Shown here: positions 7,543 to 14,909 of the stretch, in pieces
Layout of the letters: the number at the start of each line of letters is the position of its first letter
How positions within the stretch are numbered: position 1 is the stretch's first letter
Assembly: GCA_964058805.1 (NCBI GenBank)
Contig: CAXKVV010002025.1
Coordinates: 1-14,909 of the forward strand
Reading direction: 5' to 3'
Source of the DNA: Schoenoplectus triqueter
Lineage: Eukaryota; Streptophyta; Magnoliopsida; Poales; Cyperaceae
Length of the DNA stretch: 14,909 nt
Translations under genes and position numbers: made by a program
Notes under the pieces: model-generated
What the model saw: the letters and a program-made list of their open reading frames with translations, nothing else
Database searches by the model: none
What the model was told of the DNA's origin: nothing

Positions 7543-8949
7543 ACATGGTTATTTTTTCTAATCATTGCAACCTTACCAACCTGAGGAAATTATGCAAGGA
7601 AGTACCTGGTTATTGCAAAATCTTTTCTCTTGACAGAATAAAATAAGATCTCCTGTTTCCTTTAAAATAAGTCCCTCCGACTCCGACGCCCCGAGTGCTG
7701 TTGTGGCTGGTGCTTTTGACCTTTTGTGCTGTGATGTCAATCTTTTGTTTGTTTTAAAGTAGAATCTCTAATTCAAATGATGGTTTAATGAATAATTAGA
7801 ATAAGATTTGAATTAGCATCCGTTAAAGAAACTCAATAATATGAGTTCTCAGCTACTAAATTATTTCAGATAGCTTAGTTATCTTTCTCTTTATCTGATA
7901 TGTGTACTTTTGTAGATTCTGTTAGAAGATATATGATGCAACTAAAATTTTGATCCCGAAGGCTGCATTTGAATCATCACCATCATCATCAAGATAGATC
8001 GTTTGACACAGTGACAAAGCCAGAAAATATAAAAGTTAATTATATTTATAAAATTATATTCTAATATGAAATTTAATTTATATACGTATATATTTAACTG
8101 CAGCTTTTAGGGATTAATGCATACAAAAAGAAATGATATATATACGTAATATAGTTTTTTTACAACTTACAAGAGTTTTATATGATTTGAAAGCAAAACA
8201 TTTTTTATATGGACGTGTACTAAATAATAAATACTTGTATAGTAGTATTGATTTCATTTTTTTATACATGTATAATATTGTCGATTTCATTTTTTTTAAT
8301 ATTGCTAAGTTTATTGCCCATAATAATCTCTAGTTTATCATAAATTAAGTATCACATAGAAAATATTTCAAACAAAATTACAAATAGAATATAATTATAG
8401 CAATATTTAAACGTATATATAGATGAATTGTATTTCAAATATAATACGATTTAAGTGCTATTTAATATACTCTCATAAATAGTATTTATAAAATTTAATA
8501 ATCTTTGATGAAATATCAAATGACATATTTAATAATAGGACTTACATCATTTCACTTTAAATATCTCCAAAATCATCGTCCTCCCATACAGCCATGCCAA
8601 GAGCATGGTCTTTACCCCTCGATCAATTTTTGTTTCCCATCAAACAACATTTAAATAATATGAAACTGTGAACATTAAGATGAGTTTAATATATCTGTTT
8701 GAAATAAATAAACGTAAAAGTATTTTTCAGTATTTATTTTTTTCTATGTCAATAAAATTCATTATTAGAATTGTCATAAACTCATAATGACCATTATCAA
8801 GTGATCCTCCTTGGTCCTCATAAGAAACTGTAATATGCATTGATCCAAATGAACTTCATGAATATAGACAACATAAAGCCAAATGGGACTGGATTAAGCT
8901 GATCAAGAAGAGCTGATACTGATAACAAAAAGATCATGAGGGGTGGTTC
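7543..8949. other. Intergenic stretch, no gene recognised
   Basis: 7543-7760 has moderate G+C and is the former upstream region of the 95-aa gene, now displaced by the hAT insertion. 7973-7991 is a short (ATC)n microsatellite. 8030-8560 is extremely A/T-rich, with a loose direct repeat of GATTTCATTTTTTT (about 8249 and 8283) and a 66-codon Y/I/F-rich frame that looks like chance. At 8592-8608 CCATGC and GCATGG form a 6-bp stem with a 5-base loop; this is too short to call an RNA gene. Confidence 0.5.
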
Positions 8950-9049
8950 CTCCAGAGATTTTCTTAAATCGTTTAACTCCGTTTAAACCGTTTTAACTCG
9001 AAATTATTATCTTACAGTTAAATCCGTTAAATCGTTTTTTAAAACCTTG
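8950..9049 (-). repeat. AAACGG-type repeat cluster, probable transposon end fragment
   Basis: Read on the minus strand, it begins CAAGGTTTTAAAAAACG and continues with AACGGATTTAACTG, AAACGGTTTAAACGGAGTTAAACG and similar units. Clustered AAACGG-like motifs behind a CAAGG-type end resemble a subterminal region of a small plant DNA transposon. No matching opposite end or target duplication was found, so only a fragment can be claimed. It abuts the inverted MITE relative at 9050-9184. Confidence 0.4.
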
Positions 9050-9184
9050 GTTTTTGCCGAATAATTCGGGAATAAAATATTTTTTTTGACCAAAAAAAAC
9101 GTATTGTATATTAAACTGAAGAATTATTCATGAAAAATCTGATAATGAATGAAAAATAAATTATTCGTGAATATTGTTAGTATG
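9050..9184 (-). mobile_element. Truncated, inverted relative of the MITE at 2347-2678
   Basis: Reverse-complementing this stretch gives CATACTAAC, TATTCACGAATAATTT, CAGTTTAATATA, GGTCAAAAAAAATATTTTAT and GAATTATTCGG in the same order as 2347-2485 on the plus strand. By eye, roughly four of five bases agree. The terminal CATACTAAC matches the TIR of the first copy with few changes. Similarity stops where the AAACGG-type cluster (8950-9049) begins, so the remaining two hundred or so bases are missing. Only the one end is intact, flanked by GTCCAAAC. Confidence 0.65.
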
Positions 9185-9295
9185 GTCCAAACCATGTGCC
9201 TTTCCTCACAAAAAGCCACGTTGCATGGGACTGCATGGAATATCGGCACAGAGAAACCGGCCTCCAAAAAGGAAGGGTAAGACAACGGCGGGGGC

Positions 9296-9317
9296 GGGGG
9301 GGGGGGGGGGGGGGGGG
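9296..9317 (+). repeat. 22-base G homopolymer
   Basis: An uninterrupted run of 22 G follows GGCGGGGGC. Such a run could form G-quadruplex structures, but it is also a place where sequencing and assembly often fail, so its true length is uncertain. Confidence 0.9.
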
Positions 9318-11079
9318 CACTTCACTGGAATTGGTTGAGTAAAACTATGGGTGTTTTTTCCCGGATCTGAGAATAATTTATTTTTAATGATGAATGTGAA
9401 TAATTAACGAATTAGTTAGGTAAAGGAATACGACAGTCCTCTTAGCCTTTTTTTTGTCATTATCATAAATTCAACAGATTAAAAATTAATTGCGGAGTTA
9501 GTATTAGTATGGCGGATAGGTACCATGAAAGAGAATAAAGGCCGGATGTCAAAAACAAAAAAACAAAAAAGAGAGAGAATAAACCCCTTTCTTTTATTCC
9601 TTCTGATATGTTGTATTCGGATAAGAGGGACGAGTACTGATTCTTCCAAAATAGTAGATTATCAGGATGACGAGTTATTGAAAAAAATGATAACTTCATA
9701 GTGAAGAGAATAATCTTACAATACGTAGTTGATACACGTGACGCTTCTTTTTGTAATCGATCAAGTCAAGTTTTAATCGTCTCGCCAGAATGCTGAGAAA
9801 ATTAGCATGGTCATGCTTTTTAGTAGTCCTTCACCAACATTTTGTTAGTTCGAGTTTCATGATTCGATTTCATTCTGTCCAGTCCCAACTCAAAAGCAAG
9901 CACGAATTTATTTGCTAATTAATCAGGTGTCTGCGCTTCCAGATAACATTTGAGAACAAAATATGTCTAACATCAATAAAAGCATAGCATGGCCTTTTCG
10001 GATGTTTTCACTGACAAATTCCCTATGTTTTGAAACAATTGTAATACTAATTATTTATAAAGTTGACAATCATTTTACAAGTTAATATTTATTATATATT
10101 TGACAAACAATAGCATTATATTAGAAAACTTCACTGATTTAAAAAAAAATCTTCCAACATGAAACTAATTTTTTTTCAAATTGACATAACATGTTACACT
10201 TTAACAGATAAATAAATTATTCAAAAAACAAAGCAAGAAGTGAATCATTCAGAAAAAGATGATATAGTTTTAGAATTGAAATAGATTTAGAATAAAGAAC
10301 ATAATTGAGTAAATTTATACACCATGAAAATGGTTACATTTTAAGGCTTCTTAATATCACCTCATCAAACATTTAAAAGCGTGTTTGTTATGTCTAAAAT
10401 ATCATGTTCTTTAAATAATACAAACCTTTTAAATTGGTGGAGCCTTTTAACTATTCTATTATTCTTAAAAATGTGTAATAATTTTCTTTAAACAATATTA
10501 ATTTAAGTTTGTCACATACAAATTCTTAATAATAAATAGTGTCCACCAAAGCCTGAAAAAGTAGCTCATAGTTTTATTAATCTAAACTATAATCATATTT
10601 TCTTCTCATTGAAGCAATTATGTTAAAAAGATTATTTTAGAAGTTTAACTCAGGAAAGTGTCACTCTAAATTCACTTGGCTTCGCCCGTAATCACTAGTT
10701 TATTAGATCAAGAATGATTGTGCTGACCAATTACATTTTTACCTTCTCGTATGTATGAAATTTGTGATTGGGAAAATTATTAACCTGCTGCAAGGAAAAA
10801 TATAATTAAATTTTTTTAATTTTCTCAAAAAAATAAGTTTATTTTAAAAACTAAAAGTTCAAGCAATGCCTTTGTAGCGCTTAATAGATGAGAGAATACT
10901 GCTTGATATATTCAATTGTCTTTAATTCCGTGTGCTCTCTATTTCAATATATCGTAAATGATAATCTTAAATTTTTGTTAAGTTTAATAATTAAAAAATA
11001 ATTTAAAGAATAGGCCTCAAATCTTGTAGCTATTTCATCATTGGTCTATTTTGGAAAGAAAAAAAAAGGAGCAATATGT
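9318..11079. other. Intergenic A/T-rich stretch, no gene recognised
   Basis: A 78-codon minus-strand frame (9699-9463) is rich in L, F and S and looks like chance. No tRNA, rRNA, tandem array or clear terminal repeats were found. The unresolved left end of the copia LTR probably lies in the last few hundred bases; TGTTAAG at 10977 and TGTAAAA at 11078 are possible starts, but without a second LTR neither can be chosen. Confidence 0.5.
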
Positions 11080-11120
11080 AAAATACTACTTCAATCCTTT
11101 TTTTCTTAATTATCATTACA

Positions 11121-11156
11121 GTACCGTTAACGGTACCGATATATATATATATACCA
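11121..11156 (+). promoter_or_regulatory. LTR core promoter: 16-bp perfect palindrome next to a (TA)n TATA region
   Basis: GTACCGTTAACGGTAC (11121-11136) is its own reverse complement. It is followed at once by CGATATATATATATATACC, which would serve as the TATA region about 115 bases before the LTR end. The half-site CCGTTA resembles a MYB-type binding core (AACGG), so the palindrome could be a regulatory site in U3; this is inference. Confidence 0.5.
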
Positions 11157-11256
11157 ATATACCAACGATACAGAATAATAAGAAAACATTCTTGCATCAT
11201 CCAAACGCCTTCAAGCATCTATTCTTATTTCCTTTCATCAGCTATTAAAATCTTCA

Positions 11257-11268
11257 TGGTATCAGAGC
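11257..11268 (+). promoter_or_regulatory. Primer-binding site for initiator methionine tRNA
   Basis: TGGTATCAGAGC is the standard plant copia primer-binding site, complementary to the 3' end of tRNA-iMet, where minus-strand DNA synthesis starts. It directly follows TCTTCA, so the 5' LTR ends in CA at 11256, as expected. Confidence 0.95.
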
Positions 11269-11746
11269 AGGTCTAAAATTCTAGCTCAAATCTAAAATCA
11301 CTGCAGATAACAAAGAACTGTAGTATCATCTCATCTCAAAATCCCCACAAAACCACAACTGGTACAGATAACAAAGAACTATACCAGACAAAAGTCACAA
11401 CAGAAATCACAATTCAACTCGGTAAATCACAAGCTTTAGTGTCAAGACGCAACTTGTCGATTGAGGAGACCAACTATAGAGCCGGCCTTCAACTCAAAAG
11501 GAACAAGAAGGCCCTGAAATACTGAAACCAGTAAATACCATAATATACTAGAAAATACCGGCAAAGACCTTGCATACTGAAACATTGATACCAACATAAG
11601 GCAAGTACCAGCAAAACTCCCACTGTACACCAAAAAGACAAGAAACCAAAATTCAATATCAGAAGCAACCCAGATTGAAAAATATCAACTCAAACATCTG
11701 ATAAACTTACCTCAATACTTCTCGATACAAAAATTATAACATATGA
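11269..11746 (+). other. Untranslated leader of the copia element, with short internal repeats
   Basis: The stretch between the primer-binding site and gag has no plus-strand coding frame. CAGATAACAAAGAACT occurs at 11304-11319 and 11365-11380 (61-bp spacing). ATACTGAAAC recurs near 11520 and 11574, and ATACC-type motifs are frequent. A 63-codon antisense frame (11633-11442) is probably chance. The leader is C/A-rich, in contrast to the A/T-rich pol region. Confidence 0.6.
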
Positions 11747-12660
11747 GTCAGACAGGCCACCTTTGGGTTGATTGGCAGAGACAAACTTGAGTTTGTAAAT
11801 GGAGAAACTATTGTATCAGTACCAGTCACCCCTGGAGACCCCACTGAGGATGAAAAGAGGGTCATTAGATAGTGGCGCAAGAACGATAACAGGGTGGCTG
11901 CTAGCAATCATGGAACCACACATAGTCAAAATCATGACCTATCAGAATACTACTCAACAGATGTGGAATAAGGCCGAGAAACTTTATGGTAAGAAGAAAA
12001 ACTATTCCCACATCTTTCAAATTCAACAAGAACTCCAGCTTATCAAGCAACAACCCAATCAAATAATTTCCGAGCTTTTTTACCTCTTACAAGAAAAAAT
12101 CGACGAATTGAATTATACAGACCTCCAACTGCTGATTTAGAGGAACTTCAGTGAAGAGAGGAGCAAGATAAGGTATTTCGCTTCCTGCCAAGCTTGGATT
12201 CAAGTTATGAGACAGTTAGGTCATAAATTCTCTTAGCACCGTCATGACTAGAATAGAGGGAGAAGAGACAAGAAGAGTAGTAATGGGATCTCAACCAAGC
12301 ACTGACCAGGAAAATAAGGTCTTTTACTCCCGATACCAAAACCCTAGATCGGAGATGAAGGGAGTCCAAGCTATATGGTGTGAGCATTGCAAGAATAAGG
12401 GGCATAGAAAGGATAAATGTTGATTCCTTTACCCCCATCTCCGGCCAAAGGGCCCAAAGAGGCAAGGCGTAGATCGAAAGGGGGAGAAGTTCTCTCACGA
12501 GGAGAGAAGAAATTTCTCTGTCGAAGGCAAAGAAGAAAAAGAAAAAGGGGAACGGATGAACCGAGTCGAAGGAAATTTGGTTATTAAAGAATAGACACTG
12601 ACTTCATCGGATCAAATGCGGCACATGATGGAGCAACTCACCATACTGCTGAGCTAAAAT
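11747..12660 (+). pseudogene. gag: Copia gag (capsid/nucleocapsid), broken
   Basis: Gag packages element RNA in virus-like particles. The reading starts in one frame with GLIGRDKLEFVNGE (about 11765-11806) and PGDPTEDEKRVIR, meets a TAG, then shifts near 11900 to the frame carrying MEPHIVKIMTYQ, MWNKAEKLYGKKKNYSHIFQ and QQELQLIKQQ, the usual copia capsid (UBN2-type) signature. A stop at 12138-12140 and further shifts follow. The nucleocapsid CCHC zinc knuckle is intact in spacing at 12379-12420 (C-x2-C-x4-H-x4-C, WCEHCKNKGHRKDKC) and is followed directly by a TGA. A Lys/Glu-rich stretch then leads toward protease. An open frame from ATG 11799 is only part of this gene, and its first 34 or so codons are read in the wrong phase. 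Not functional. Confidence 0.85.
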
Positions 12661-12711
12661 GAAGAAAAAAGGGAAGGCCTTTGGTATGATTTTAATTTTT
12701 TTATTTCATCA

Positions 12712-12990
12712 AAAAATGACAAATAGATACTCGATTGGGGGGCAACTGATCATATGACTAGGAATAAAAATTTGTTGCTCAATTTTAGAAAATAAAATAC
12801 CAAACAATATATGACGGTTGCAAACAATGAAAGAATGAAAATTATAGGTGATGGTTCAATTAAAATCATTTCTAAAATAGTTTTAAATATTTTGCTTGTT
12901 AAAAATTATGCATCTAATCTATTATCAATTCGAAAACTCACAATTGAATTAAATTGTAAACTAATTTTATAATCAAAAAATGTGATTTTT
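12712..12990 (+). pseudogene. Copia aspartic protease, inactive
   Basis: The protease cuts the copia polyprotein. The active-site region at 12727-12759 reads ILDWGATDHMT, where the family has Asp-Ser-Gly or Asp-Thr-Gly, so the residue after the catalytic Asp is changed to Trp. A TAG (12724-12726) stands just before it, where many family members have Trp. Downstream MTVANNERMKIIGDGSIKII and then NYASNLLSIRKLT are typical of the remainder of the domain. Stops at 12795-12797 and 12969-12971, with another shortly after, interrupt it. The A+T content is far higher than in gag. Confidence 0.82.
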
Positions 12991-13011
12991 TAGGAATTTA
13001 TATTCAAGAGT

Positions 13012-13314
13012 GTGATTGGTGAAGGATTTATTAAAAATAGACTTTATTATTTGGATCAAGAAAAATTCAACATTACTATTAGAAGAGAAGATCAATTGAG
13101 CACTATTTGGCATCGACGAATTGGGCATCCTTTTGATAAAATTCTAAAGTGTCTCTTTGATTTTCAAGATTTAGATAATAGCAGTTGTGAAACTTGTAAG
13201 TTAGGGAAATTTACTAAATTATCATTTAATTTGTCTACTTGTAAGAGTGAAAAATCGTTTGATTTAATTCACTCGGATGTATGGGATATGGTTCCAATTG
13301 TATCTTTCAATTGA
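13012..13314 (+). pseudogene. GAG-pre-integrase domain and start of integrase core
   Basis: This 100-codon open block runs on from the protease frame. It has the His-His-Cys-Cys zinc-binding set of copia integrase: His at 13111-13113 and 13126-13128 (WHRRIGHP), Cys at 13186-13188 and 13195-13197 (SCETCKLGK). DLIHSDVWDM follows and contains the first catalytic Asp (13276-13278). It ends at a TGA (13312-13314) immediately before the continuing integrase core, so it is not a separate gene; the ATG at its start is internal to the polyprotein. Confidence 0.87.
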
Positions 13315-13930
13315 TATAAATATTTTGTTATATTTATAGATGATTTCTCAAAAACCACATGGTTATATTTTCTAAAAAATAAAAGTGAATTTTTTTTATA
13401 ATTTCAAGTTTTTTATAACTTTGTAGAAAATCAATATAGTGCAAAAATTAAAGTTTTTAAATCGGATAACGGAACTGAATTTGTAAATTAAAATTTTATT
13501 AATTTTTTCAAAGAGAAAGAAATTCTGCATCAAACATCATGCATTTATACCTCGGAGCAAAATGGAGTTTCCAAAAAGAAAATTCGATATTTGTTAGAAA
13601 TGATAAGAGTTTTATTATATCAAAATAATGTTTCACGAATTTATTGGTCGGATACCGTTCTAACTTCTGCATACCTAATTAATCTATTGCCAAGTGTCAA
13701 TTTAAATTATAAAAGTCCATTAGAGATTTTTTATCAAAGAAAAATTATTATTGATCATTTAAAGGTCTTTGGATGCACGTGTTATATTTACAATGACAAC
13801 AAGTAAGACAAATTGGATTTTAGAGCTATCAAGTGTATTTTTTTTGGGTTATTACACTCAAAAAAAAGAGATACATGTGTTATGATCCATTTAATAAAAA
13901 AAAATATTTTTAGAAATATAAAATTCCAAG
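13315..13930 (+). pseudogene. Integrase core (rve) of the copia element, catalytic Glu lost
   Basis: YKYFVIFIDDFSKTTWLYFL continues the core after the TGA. The second catalytic Asp is at 13465-13467 (KSDNGTEF). The third acidic residue, expected a few residues after EQNGV, reads Lys (AAA, 13573-13575) in NGVSKKKIRYLLEM, a change reachable by one G-to-A transition. Stops at about 13399, 13489 and 13804 interrupt the frame, most explained by CAA to TAA. LLPSVNLNYKSPLEIF and HLKVFGCTCYIYN are the usual C-terminal signature, but the frame then shifts near 13850. The enzyme would have inserted element cDNA in the nucleus; this copy cannot work. Confidence 0.86.
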
Positions 13931-14200
13931 AAAATGAACCCTTTTATAAGAAGAAATTAAAGGAAAGTTATGATCAATAACCATCAAATATGATTCCTTT
14001 CATTCAAGAATTCGAAAAGAATGAAGAAATCTTGCAAGAAGAGCAAGAAGTTAAAAATGAACAACAAGAAGAAATTTTTCAAAATGAGGAACAAGTAGAA
14101 GAAAATATTAAGAAAATATCTTTAAGACGATCAACTCGAGAAATACAACCATCTACAAGGTTGAGAGATTTTGTCACATATAATGTACATTAACCTCTTC
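13931..14200 (+). pseudogene. Acidic linker between integrase and reverse transcriptase
   Basis: This is a Glu/Gln/Lys-rich stretch with repeated QEEQE-type runs, open from 13990 to a TAA at 14191-14193. It ends with RRSTREIQPSTRLRDFVTYN, the conserved junction sequence found before reverse transcriptase in plant copia polyproteins. The short open frame here is a polyprotein segment, not an independent gene. Confidence 0.8.
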
Positions 14201-14479
14201 AAAATTTTATTTCTTATACCAATATCTCGAAGCACCATAGAGCATTTTTAATGTCAATCAAAAGAGAAAGAGTCTACCCAATACTATGATGCAATTAAAA
14301 ATGAGAAATGGTGCAAGGCTATAAGAAAAGAATTAAATGCTTTGGAAAAAAAATAAAACTTGGGTAATTACTCAATTACCGAAAGATAAAAAATCGGTGG
14401 GATGTAAATGGGTATTTAAAATTAAATACAATAGTGATGGAACCATAGAAAGGTATAAAGCCTGATTGATTGCAAAAGG
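14201..14479 (+). pseudogene. N-terminal part of copia reverse transcriptase, interrupted by an insertion
   Basis: ISKHHRAFLMSI and then NEKWCKAIRKELNALEKK lead into a one-base frameshift at an A8 run (14346-14353). The frame recovers as TWVITQLPKDKKSVGCKWVF and KIKYNSDGTIERYKA, then a TGA (CGA to TGA would explain it) and LIAKG, the opening of the RVT_2 domain. The domain is cut right after the AKG signature, and the catalytic YVDD region is not in the window. The sequence after 14479 shares nothing with copia pol. Confidence 0.85.
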
Positions 14480-14909
14480 TGTTGTGATATTTTCAAACTA
14501 ATAAAATTAACCTAACACACACAAGAGGAAGCCGCAAGCGCACGACCTACCGTGTAGTATTTAGGTGTCGATCCCACAGAGACTGATTAAACTACCGATA
14601 TAGACAATTTCTTTAAGCTAGACTACAAAATCTGAAAAGGTTTCTAAACTAAATAATTTTCTAGAATTAACAAGTAAATTGAACTAAGTTTGGATTACTT
14701 CAAGGTTAAGAGAGTCTAGGGTTTCAGCATCACCATCCACTTGAGTTTTAATCGTACTATTTAGGTATTTTAATGCTAATTTATGAGGGATACCATCTAA
14801 TTTAGTACCAAGTTCCTGGTTAGGGTTTGACACAGTATTTCAATTAGGGCAAACTTCACGGTTAAGTCTATCGTTCTTCCTAATTAAAACCCGTTAAGTC
14901 CTGGTAATT
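14480..14909 (-). mobile_element. LTR-like sequence of another retrotransposon family, inserted into the copia element; continues past the window
   Basis: Copia coding ends abruptly and TGTTGTGATATTTTC begins, a TG-type LTR end. It is followed by CGCAAGCGCACGACC, GTGTAGTATTTAGG, GTCGATCCCACAGAGAC and later TCTAGGGTTTCAGCATCACC. I remember similar blocks (cgcaagNgcacg... tcgNtcccacagNga) as the reverse strand of LTRs of large plant elements, probably Ty3/gypsy, whose tRNA primer site lies beyond the cgcaag end. Family and orientation are therefore inferred from memory. No coding frame is present. The second end and target duplication are outside the window. Confidence 0.45.

Larger units (their letters stand above)
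11078..14479 (+). mobile_element. Degenerate Ty1/copia LTR retrotransposon, 3' part missing
   Basis: Recognisable in order are an LTR tail with a TATA region, a primer-binding site for initiator-Met tRNA, a leader, gag with a CCHC zinc knuckle, protease, GAG-pre-integrase, integrase, an acidic linker and the start of reverse transcriptase. Integrase before reverse transcriptase is the diagnostic Ty1/copia order. The coding region is broken by several frameshifts and stops, and integrase has lost a catalytic residue. Reverse transcriptase stops at 14479, where unrelated LTR-like sequence begins. The rest of pol, RNase H and the 3' LTR are not in the window. The left boundary is arbitrary because the LTR start is unresolved. 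Confidence 0.88.

Noticed and set aside
9463..9699. 78-codon minus frame that could be read as a membrane protein
   Set aside because: The hydrophobic content comes from A/T-rich codons; there is no family similarity and no supporting context.
8003..10695. GTGACAAAGCCAG at about 8011 and TTGGCTTCGCCC at about 10677 as inverted ends of one large element
   Set aside because: Similar motifs are common in plant repeats. The pair is 2.7 kb apart, matches only over about 8 bases, and has no target duplication.
11030..11248. Overlapping frames on both strands in the copia LTR
   Set aside because: They lie over the LTR promoter, TATA repeat and palindrome; amino acid content is K/I/Y-rich and follows the LTR sequence.
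11442..11633. Antisense 63-codon frame in the copia leader
   Set aside because: No similarity recognised, and the region is explained as an untranslated leader.
12205..12498. Antisense 97-codon frame
   Set aside because: It is the reverse strand of gag and its zinc knuckle, which read convincingly on the plus strand.
1..14909. CRISPR array, phage, toxin-antitoxin or other bacterial-type system
   Set aside because: No spaced identical repeats, no operon-like gene packing and no bacterial signals. All strong signals are plant transposons.
1..14909. tRNA or rRNA genes
   Set aside because: GGTTCGA-type T-arm motifs, such as the reverse of 1113-1122, have no matching acceptor, D or anticodon stems around them.

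Overview
The window looks like intergenic DNA from a dicot-type plant nuclear genome. It is about two-thirds A+T, has few open frames, and carries a Ty1/copia retrotransposon primed by initiator-Met tRNA, small TIR transposons with target-site duplications, and simple repeats. There are no operons, Shine-Dalgarno sites, rRNA or CRISPR arrays. I see one convincing intact gene and no evidence of a new multi-gene system. The content worth attention is a layered record of transposon insertions.

Layout: 1-1150 is unassigned DNA with an LTR-leader-like stretch (minus strand, weak). 1155-1307 is a three-copy tandem repeat. 2347-2678 is a 332-bp MITE-like element with near-identical 8-bp flanks; a truncated relative lies inverted at 9050-9184. 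3141-3360 is a GGTTCGG-rich repeat with an internal duplication, abutting a possible 190-bp solo LTR (3359-3548). 3834-4806 holds several overlapping stop-poor minus-strand frames that may be a decayed gene. 6427-6714 (minus) is a complete 95-codon small gene with a TATA-like box. Its promoter is interrupted, just upstream of that box, by a 604-bp non-autonomous hAT element (6931-7534) flanked by a perfect 8-bp duplication. A poly(A) micro-insertion with a 17-bp duplication lies below the gene (6267-6317). 7543-11080 is mostly A/T-rich DNA with transposon fragments and a 22-G run.

From about 11080 to 14479 runs a decayed Ty1/copia element on the plus strand: LTR tail with TATA, primer-binding site, leader, gag with CCHC zinc knuckle, protease, integrase and the start of reverse transcriptase. 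It carries several frameshifts, in-frame stops and lost catalytic residues. It is cut inside reverse transcriptase at 14479/14480 by sequence resembling the LTR of another element family in reverse orientation, which continues past the window end. Base composition drops sharply between gag and protease, a possible sign of a chimeric element.
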